Assembly (NCBI RefSeq): GCF_026230195.1
Contig: NZ_CP036501.1
Coordinates: 1 to 64,000 of the forward strand
DNA length: 64,000 nucleotides
Source of the DNA: Candidatus Paraluminiphilus aquimaris
Lineage (GTDB): Bacteria; Pseudomonadota; Gammaproteobacteria; Pseudomonadales; Halieaceae
Direction: 5' to 3'
Below are positions 58,249-64,000 of this stretch, piece by piece. The notes beneath the pieces are model-generated. The model ran no database searches and was not told the origin of the DNA. It worked only from the letters and a program-made list of their open reading frames with translations. Both the position numbers and the translations under genes were made by a program. Position 1 is the stretch's first letter. Every line of letters begins with the position of its first letter.

Positions 58249-60534
58249 TTACTTAGCTTCCTCTTCCTCATCACCATCATCATCAGATGCGTCATCTGAT
58301 GCGTCATCAGCGCTATTCGCTTCATCGGCATCTACGTCCTCTGCAGGCGCTTCCTCAGCGACGTCAGCTTCAACAACCTCAGCTACCTCTGGCTCAGCAG
58401 CCGGCTCGGCAGCCTCTGCTGCTTCCGCTACCGGTGCTTCCTCGGGCGCTTCATCTTCGAGCAGCTCTTTGATAGAGAGCTTGATACGACCACGTTGATC
58501 AACGTCAAGACACTTAACCGTCACTTCTTGACCTTCAGTGAGGTAATCGCTCACATTTTCAACACGCTCATTTGCGATTTGAGAAATGTGCAACAAGCCG
58601 TCTTTACCCGGAAGGATCGTAATGAACGCACCAAAATCAACGATGCGCGCAACCTTACCTGTGTAAACAGCGCCCACCTCAGCTTCAGCCGTGATGGCCA
58701 TGATCATTTCAACCGCCGCATCACGCGCCGCCTGATTCTGACCAAAGACTTTTACAGTGCCGTCATCATTGATGTCGACCGTCGCGCCAGACTCTTCTGT
58801 GATCTGACGAATGGTTGCACCGCCCTTACCAATAATGTCGCGGATCTTGTCGGAATCGACCTTTAACGCAATCATGCTTGGCGCATTTTCAGACGTAATT
58901 TCCCGCGCTGAATCAAGGACCGAATTCATTTGGCCAAGGATGTGTAAGCGCGCATGCAGAGCCTGCTCAAGCGCCACTTCCATGATCTGCTCGTTGATAC
59001 CTTCGATCTTGATATCCATTTGCAGTGCTGTAACGCCTTCAGCGGTACCCGCTACTTTAAAGTCCATATCACCAAGGTGATCCTCGTCACCAAGAATATC
59101 GGTGAGTACGGCAAACTGATTTCCTTCTTTCACCAGACCCATGGCGATACCCGCAACCGGCGCCTTTAAAGGTACGCCCGCGGCCATCATTGCCAGAGAA
59201 CCTACGCAGACGGACGCCATAGAACTCGAACCGTTTGACTCGGTAATCTCTGATACAACCCGAATGGTGTAAGGGAACTGCTCCTCGTTGGGAAGCACTG
59301 CTGCCAATCCGCGACGTGCCAAGCGGCCGTGACCGATTTCGCGACGTCCGGTGAATCCCATGCGTCCCGCTTCACCTACAGAATAAGGAGGGAAGTTGTA
59401 ATGCAGCATGAATGGATCACGCCGCTCACCCTCGAGCGCATCGATAATCTGTGCATCACGCGTAGATCCGAGCGTTACAGCACCAATGGCTTGGGTCTCG
59501 CCACGCGTGAACAATGACGAACCGTGCACGTTATCAAGTACGTCAACTTCACAAGCGATTTGACGAACCGTGCGGCCATCACGACCATCGATACGAGGCT
59601 CTCCAGCGAGAATACGCTGACGAACAATGCGCTTCTCGAGCGCTTTAAACTCGTCCTTGATATCGTCTGCAGAGGGACCTTCGTCCGATGCAAGTTGCTC
59701 GATAACGGCATCTCGCACCTGTCCGACACGCTCGTAGCGCGCTGCTTTCTCGGTAATGCGGTACGCCTCACCCAAGTCTCCACCAGCGGCCTCTTCAACT
59801 TGTGCACGAAGCGCTTCGTTAACCTCAGCGGCTGACCAATCCCAACGCGGCTTACCTGCCTCTGCAACGAGCTCGTCGATCGCCTTAATAACCGTTTGCA
59901 GTTCTTGGTGAGCAAACAGTACGGCGCCCAACATTTGGTCTTCCGACAGCTCTTTTGCTTCCGATTCAACCATCAGTACCGCATCGCGTGTACCGGCTAC
60001 CACCATATCCAGCTTGCTATCTTTCAATGCCGTATAGCTAGGGTTGAGTAAGTAGCCGTCGGCCTCGGTGAAACCAACACGCGCACCGCCAATCGGACCA
60101 TTGAAAGGGCAACCCGATATCGCTAGGGCGGCTGAAGTACCAATCATCGCGGGGATATCGGGATCCGTCTCCAAATCGGCAGACATGACTGTACAGACAA
60201 CCTGTACCTCGTTCATGAATCCATCGGCGAACAAGGGGCGAATAGGACGATCGATCAATCGTGATGTCAGCGTCTCTTTTTCGCTGGGTCGAGCCTCACG
60301 CTTAAAGAAACCACCGGGAATTTTACCTACCGAATAGGCTTTCTCGATGTAATGGACCGAAAGAGGGAAAAACGCCTGTCCAGGCTTTTCCTTTTGTTCT
60401 GCTACGACGGTGCAAAGCACAGACGTTGTGCCCATGGTCACCATAACGGCACCAGAGGCCTGGCGCGCGATACGGCCAGTTTCCAGCGTGACTTCTTGGC
60501 CACCATACTGGAACGTTTTTGTAACTACATTCAC
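58249..60534 (-). CDS. pnp: Polynucleotide phosphorylase with acidic C-terminal tail
   Basis: 761 residues. 3'-5' phosphorolytic exoribonuclease. Two RNase PH domains ([35 protein letters not shown]), a KH domain ([15 protein letters not shown]) and an S1 domain ([18 protein letters not shown]). About 65 residues after the S1 domain are almost only Glu, Asp, Ala and Val, so the tail is highly acidic and disordered. Last gene of the infB-rbfA-truB-rpsO-pnp run. Confidence 0.97.
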   Translation of the reverse strand: MNVVTKTFQYGGQEVTLETGRIARQASGAVMVTMGTTSVLCTVVAEQKEKPGQAFFPLSVHYIEKAYSVGKIPGGFFKREARPSEKETLTSRLIDRPIRPLFADGFMNEVQVVCTVMSADLETDPDIPAMIGTSAALAISGCPFNGPIGGARVGFTEADGYLLNPSYTALKDSKLDMVVAGTRDAVLMVESEAKELSEDQMLGAVLFAHQELQTVIKAIDELVAEAGKPRWDWSAAEVNEALRAQVEEAAGGDLGEAYRITEKAARYERVGQVRDAVIEQLASDEGPSADDIKDEFKALEKRIVRQRILAGEPRIDGRDGRTVRQIACEVDVLDNVHGSSLFTRGETQAIGAVTLGSTRDAQIIDALEGERRDPFMLHYNFPPYSVGEAGRMGFTGRREIGHGRLARRGLAAVLPNEEQFPYTIRVVSEITESNGSSSMASVCVGSLAMMAAGVPLKAPVAGIAMGLVKEGNQFAVLTDILGDEDHLGDMDFKVAGTAEGVTALQMDIKIEGINEQIMEVALEQALHARLHILGQMNSVLDSAREITSENAPSMIALKVDSDKIRDIIGKGGATIRQITEESGATVDINDDGTVKVFGQNQAARDAAVEMIMAITAEAEVGAVYTGKVARIVDFGAFITILPGKDGLLHISQIANERVENVSDYLTEGQEVTVKCLDVDQRGRIKLSIKELLEDEAPEEAPVAEAAEAAEPAAEPEVAEVVEADVAEEAPAEDVDADEANSADDASDDASDDDGDEEEEAK

Positions 60535-60556
60535 TTAACTATCTCCAAAATAAATC

Positions 60557-60575
60557 GGCCGGCATATAGCCGGCC
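60557..60575 (-). promoter_or_regulatory. Hairpin between rpsO and pnp
   Basis: GGCCGGC (60557-60563), ATATA, GCCGGCC (60569-60575): perfect 7-bp stem in the 51-base gap. In E. coli the same gap holds a terminator and an RNase III target that control pnp. On the minus strand it is followed by GATTTATTTT, so partial termination is possible. Confidence 0.7.
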
Positions 60576-60585
60576 CTAAGTCGTT

Positions 60586-60855
60586 TTATCGGCGCAAGCC
60601 AAGACGCTTAATCAACGATGCGTACCGACTGGTATCCTTGCGCTTCAGGTAATCCAACAGTTTACGGCGCTGGTTAACCATGCGAATGAGACCACGACGT
60701 GAATGGTGATCCTGCGCATGCTCTTTAAAGTGCTGCTGTAATTGCTCAATATTTGCGGTCAACAAGGCAACCTGTACTTCCGGTGAACCTGTGTCACCCT
60801 CTGCCTGCTTATAGTCTTCTACGATTTGAGCTTTTCGTGCTGCATCTAGTGCCAT
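60586..60855 (-). CDS. rpsO: 30S ribosomal protein S15
   Basis: 89 residues, exact family length. [55 protein letters not shown]. Upstream of pnp, as is usual. Confidence 0.98.
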   Translation of the reverse strand: MALDAARKAQIVEDYKQAEGDTGSPEVQVALLTANIEQLQQHFKEHAQDHHSRRGLIRMVNQRRKLLDYLKRKDTSRYASLIKRLGLRR

Positions 60856-60914
60856 GATATTTCTCCAACCTGCGTTACGCTTCGCCCACCCGTGCAGGTT
60901 TACAGGGGGGTTGA

Positions 60915-61844
60915 TTAATGACTGTCAACAAACAGTCGCTTCGGAGCGACACGTCCATCGTCGAGCATCTCTCCGATGCCCAAAAACGGACCTCCCGCTT
61001 CAGCGACGCGCACCATACCATTTAGCGGCGCGTTTCGCACTACTACAGCCTGACCTTGTTTTAGGTAGAAAGCCGCAGAATTCTCAACTTCCACGCGTGG
61101 CAAATGATCCACAGCCAACTCTGGATCCATGAGAAATGTATCCAGAGCAGTGGGACCCTCGGCTTCAGCTACTTGAGTCAGTGTGTCGAGACTCACTGCC
61201 TGAGCCAGCGCAAAGGGTCCCGTTGCAATCCGTCTCAAGGCGCTCATATGCCCCGGCAATCCGAGTGACGCTGCCAAATCCTCCGATAAGGTCCGAATGT
61301 ACGTGCCCTTACTGCATCGAACGCTAATAGACGCCTCTGCTCGGGTACCGGCTTGGAAGTTAAAAAGATCGATCTCTCGAATCGACACTGCGCGGCTTTT
61401 CCGCTCAACCTCTTTCCCCTGCCGGGCCAACTTATAAAGCGGCTGACCATCGACCTTTAATGCCGAGTACATTGGCGGCACTTGCTCTATATCACCGACA
61501 AAACCACTTAGCGCAGTGCTCAAAGCCGCTTCACTCAGAGCAGTTGCGTCAGCTTCAGCTACGATGTCTCCCTCGCTATCACCTGTTGTCGTACTGCAGC
61601 CAAACAGCACGCGCGCTTCATAGGCTTTGTCGGAGTCTAGGAGATACTGTGAGAGCTTCGTGGCCTCGCCAAGGCAAATAGGTAAGACGCCGCTCGCAAG
61701 TGGGTCTAAATTCCCGGTGTGACCCGCTTTTGCCGCACCGAACAAATGACGAACGCGCTGCAAAACCTGATTCGACGAGGGACCAATCGGTTTGTCCAGC
61801 ACAAGAATTCCAGTGACCGGTCGACCTTTTCGACGCCGAGCCAT
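60915..61844 (-). CDS. truB: tRNA pseudouridine(55) synthase TruB
   Basis: 309 residues from the ATG at 61844 ([19 protein letters not shown]), one base after the rbfA stop; a longer frame reads back into rbfA. The catalytic Asp is in [16 protein letters not shown]-terminal PUA-like part ends [19 protein letters not shown]. Makes the universal T-loop pseudouridine. Confidence 0.96.
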   Translation of the reverse strand: MARRRKGRPVTGILVLDKPIGPSSNQVLQRVRHLFGAAKAGHTGNLDPLASGVLPICLGEATKLSQYLLDSDKAYEARVLFGCSTTTGDSEGDIVAEADATALSEAALSTALSGFVGDIEQVPPMYSALKVDGQPLYKLARQGKEVERKSRAVSIREIDLFNFQAGTRAEASISVRCSKGTYIRTLSEDLAASLGLPGHMSALRRIATGPFALAQAVSLDTLTQVAEAEGPTALDTFLMDPELAVDHLPRVEVENSAAFYLKQGQAVVVRNAPLNGMVRVAEAGGPFLGIGEMLDDGRVAPKRLFVDSH

Positions 61845-61845
61845 C

Positions 61846-62241
61846 TCAGCTGTCGTCCGCCTCTGCTTCATTGCCGCGAAGCGCGTCTGACGCCCGGGCT
61901 CGCCCAAGTAGATCTTCCATGTGTCGGCCGCGGCCAACACTTTCGTCGAACTTGAAAGTGAGTTTAGGCACGGTACGAAGACTCGAACCTTTAGCGACCT
62001 CAGTTCGTAAAAAACCAGCCGCTTTGTCTAAGACGCGGGTAACATCGGTAGCCGCCTCAGCGCTTTCAACACCTAGCTTGGTGTAATACACCTTGGCGTA
62101 GCGTAGATCGCGACTAACGTCGACCGCAGTAATGTTCACAAACTCTGCACGCGGATCACGAACGCTATGCAACAGGAGCTTTGCAAGCTCCTGTTGAAGG
62201 TAATCGGCGACGCGCTCTGTGCGACTGAATTCTTGTGGCAA
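61846..62241 (-). CDS. rbfA: 30S ribosome-binding factor RbfA
   Basis: 131 residues. KH-type fold; RTERVADYLQQELAKLLLH at the N-terminus and DVSRDLRYAKVYYTKL are the family marks. Needed for late 30S assembly and cold growth. Between infB (16-base gap) and truB. Confidence 0.96.
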   Translation of the reverse strand: MPQEFSRTERVADYLQQELAKLLLHSVRDPRAEFVNITAVDVSRDLRYAKVYYTKLGVESAEAATDVTRVLDKAAGFLRTEVAKGSSLRTVPKLTFKFDESVGRGRHMEDLLGRARASDALRGNEAEADDS

Positions 62242-62257
62242 ACCGTTACCTACTTAC

Positions 62258-64000
62258 CTACAAAGAGCGAGCAACTTCATTAACGTCAAATACTTCGATG
62301 AGATCACCCACCTTGACGTCCGTGTAGTTCTTCACACCGATACCGCATTCCGTACCATTACGCACCTCGTTCGCATCGTCTTTGAAGCGGCGCAACGACT
62401 CTAGCTCACCCTCGTAAATCACAATGCTGTCACGCAATACGCGAATAGGCTTGGAACGGAAAACCGTTCCCTCGGTCACCATACAACCGGCGATTAACCC
62501 AAACTTTGGCGATCGGAATACGTCACGCACTTCGGCAATACCCACGATTTCTTCGCGAAGCTCAGGCGAAAGCATGCCTGAGAGCGCAGCCTTAACGTCA
62601 TCGATAATGTCGTAAATAACGTTGTAGTAACGAACTTCGACACCCTCATTCTCCGCCATACTCCGAGCCTTCGTATCGGCGCGTGTATTAAAGCCAAAAA
62701 TCACCGCGTTACTGGTCATCGCGAGCGAAACATCTGTCTCGGTAATACCGCCGACGCCGCCGGCAACCACATTGACCTTGACCTCGTCGTTGCCCAGGTC
62801 AGAAAGCGACGATTGGAGTGCCTCCAACGAGCCGCGAACATCAGCCTTAATAACGACATTCAGGGTTTGAACCTCTCCAGCCGTCATCGTTTCAAACATG
62901 GAGTCCAATTTGGCCGCCTGCTGCCGCGCTATTTTGCTAGAACGCTGCTTTTCTTGTCGGAAATCGGCAATTTCACGAGCGCGCTTTTCGCTCTCAACGG
63001 CTACAAAGGGATCACCCGCATCGGGCGTGCCATCGAGGCCCAAAATCTCCACAGGAATACTCGGGCCAGCCACTTTTATTGGCTGCCCGTTCTCATCGAG
63101 CATGGCTCTGACGCGACCGTACTGAAGTCCTGCTAAGACAATATCGCCCTGGTTGAGCGTGCCCTGCTGAACTAATAACGAGGCCACGGGACCACGACCG
63201 CGATCCAGACGTGACTCAATTACAAGTCCGTTTGCGGGAACATCTGCCGGGGCTTTCAGCTCAAGCAACTCTGACTGCAGCAGCAAAGCTTCAAGCAGCG
63301 TATCAATACCCTCGCCTGTGTGCGCAGAGACAGGAATGAACTGCGTATCGCCACCCCAATCTTCAGGAATCACTTCCTTGGCGGACAACTCATTTTTGAC
63401 GCGATCTGGATCGGCGCCCTCTTTATCCATTTTGTTGATCGCAACGACCAATGGCACACCGGCAGCCCGAGCGTGCTGAACTGCTTCTTCGGTCTGCGGC
63501 ATGACTCCGTCATCTGCCGCAACGACCAAAACCACAATATCGGTCGACTTTGCACCGCGAGCACGCATGGCGGTAAACGCCGCGTGACCCGGTGTATCGA
63601 GGAAGGTGATCATCCCCATATCAGTCTTCACGTGGTAAGCACCAATGTGCTGGGTAATACCGCCCGCCTCGCCCACGGCAACACGTGAGCTTCTGATGTA
63701 ATCCAAAAGTGACGTCTTACCGTGGTCGACGTGACCCATCACGGTAACCACGGGCGCACGCAACTCTGGCGTACCCTCATGATTCGCCATGGTCTCTTCA
63801 AGCCGCTCTTCCAGCTCATCGTCTGACTTTAGCTTGATCCTATGGCCTAACTCCTCAACCACAAGGCTCGCTGTATCCTGATCGACCATTTGGTTGATGG
63901 TTGCCATGACACCAAGCTTCATGAGCTCCTTGATAACAACACCGGCTTTCACCGCCATCTGTTGCGAGAGATCGCCCACGCTGATGTTTTCTGGGAGCTC
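62258..64000 (-). CDS. infB: Translation initiation factor IF-2, C-terminal part (runs off right edge)
   Basis: 581 codons present; the frame is open at the edge, so the N-terminal domain is missing. It contains the IF2_N domain end ([18 protein letters not shown]), G1 [17 protein letters not shown]3 DTPGHAAF and G4 NKMD, then domains II-IV ending [15 protein letters not shown]. It starts the minus-strand cluster in this window; nusA and the rest presumably lie to the right. Confidence 0.97.
   Translation of the reverse strand, partial: ELPENISVGDLSQQMAVKAGVVIKELMKLGVMATINQMVDQDTASLVVEELGHRIKLKSDDELEERLEETMANHEGTPELRAPVVTVMGHVDHGKTSLLDYIRSSRVAVGEAGGITQHIGAYHVKTDMGMITFLDTPGHAAFTAMRARGAKSTDIVVLVVAADDGVMPQTEEAVQHARAAGVPLVVAINKMDKEGADPDRVKNELSAKEVIPEDWGGDTQFIPVSAHTGEGIDTLLEALLLQSELLELKAPADVPANGLVIESRLDRGRGPVASLLVQQGTLNQGDIVLAGLQYGRVRAMLDENGQPIKVAGPSIPVEILGLDGTPDAGDPFVAVESEKRAREIADFRQEKQRSSKIARQQAAKLDSMFETMTAGEVQTLNVVIKADVRGSLEALQSSLSDLGNDEVKVNVVAGGVGGITETDVSLAMTSNAVIFGFNTRADTKARSMAENEGVEVRYYNVIYDIIDDVKAALSGMLSPELREEIVGIAEVRDVFRSPKFGLIAGCMVTEGTVFRSKPIRVLRDSIVIYEGELESLRRFKDDANEVRNGTECGIGVKNYTDVKVGDLIEVFDVNEVARSL

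Overview
This looks like about 64 kb of a chromosome from a marine-type gammaproteobacterium. The most likely home is the Cellvibrionales / Halieaceae (OM60/NOR5) neighbourhood. That assignment is an inference from the conserved blocks (miaB-ybeZ-ybeY-ybeX-lnt-leuS-lptE-holA, infB-rbfA-truB-rpsO-pnp, and a Pseudomonas-like dksA-gluQ-cbrB-pcnB-folK-panB-panC-acs run), moderate GC content and dense gene packing. I see no rRNA, tRNA, insertion sequence, prophage or CRISPR array.

Layout. (1) 1-5520, minus strand: a type I secretion operon. It runs from an ABC exporter to an HlyD-type adaptor, then a LuxR-type regulator with a degenerate receiver, then the N-terminal part of a large secreted adhesin-like protein that continues off the left edge. 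The last 851 bases of it in the window encode at least 141 uninterrupted Pro-Glu dipeptides. (2) 5872-12320: heme A synthase, the ABC-F protein Uup, an aromatic/aspartate aminotransferase, the CmoA/CmoB wobble-uridine pair and a DUF1820 protein. (3) 12451-21790, plus strand: the miaB to holA block (tRNA modification, RNA maturation, lipoprotein acylation, leucyl-tRNA synthetase, LPS assembly, clamp loader). (4) 21721-34145: an SOS mutagenesis region. imuA, imuB and dnaE2, usually one cassette, are here three separate transcription units. They are separated by a TSUP permease, a DUF885 lipoprotein, a carboxyltransferase, a small exported protein and a lipocalin, and each has its own perfect LexA box (TACTGT-N8-ACAGTA). 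(5) 34185-46417: a cupin, a Cys-rich small protein, a Baeyer-Villiger-type monooxygenase, argG, pyrC-rnt, the mpl-RND-ykgJ-LON operon, a PPi-type phosphofructokinase and a VanY-like peptidase. (6) 46565-58116: dksA with a histone-H1-like Lys/Ala/Pro tail, gluQ, a CbrB-like sigma-54 activator, pcnB, folK, a deoxynucleoside kinase, panB, panC, an acetate-type symporter with its DUF4212 partner, and acs. (7) 58249-64000, minus strand: pnp, rpsO, truB, rbfA and infB (partial).

Most notable: (a) between the CbrB-like gene and pcnB there is a near-consensus sigma-54 promoter, two identical A-rich AATAAAAATAA elements and a factor-independent terminator. This is where Pseudomonas keeps the small RNA CrcZ, so I propose a short CrcZ-like RNA of about 90 nt. 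The cognate kinase gene cbrA, expected just upstream, is absent. (b) The dispersed SOS mutasome has operators that almost touch the imuB and dnaE2 start codons, and one operator sits inside a perfect 15-bp-arm palindrome. (c) A leader of three hairpins, two with the same GUGA tetraloop and a compensatory base-pair difference, lies directly before the ribosome binding site of a small exported protein. All functional statements come from reading the sequence and general family knowledge; nothing was searched or computed externally.
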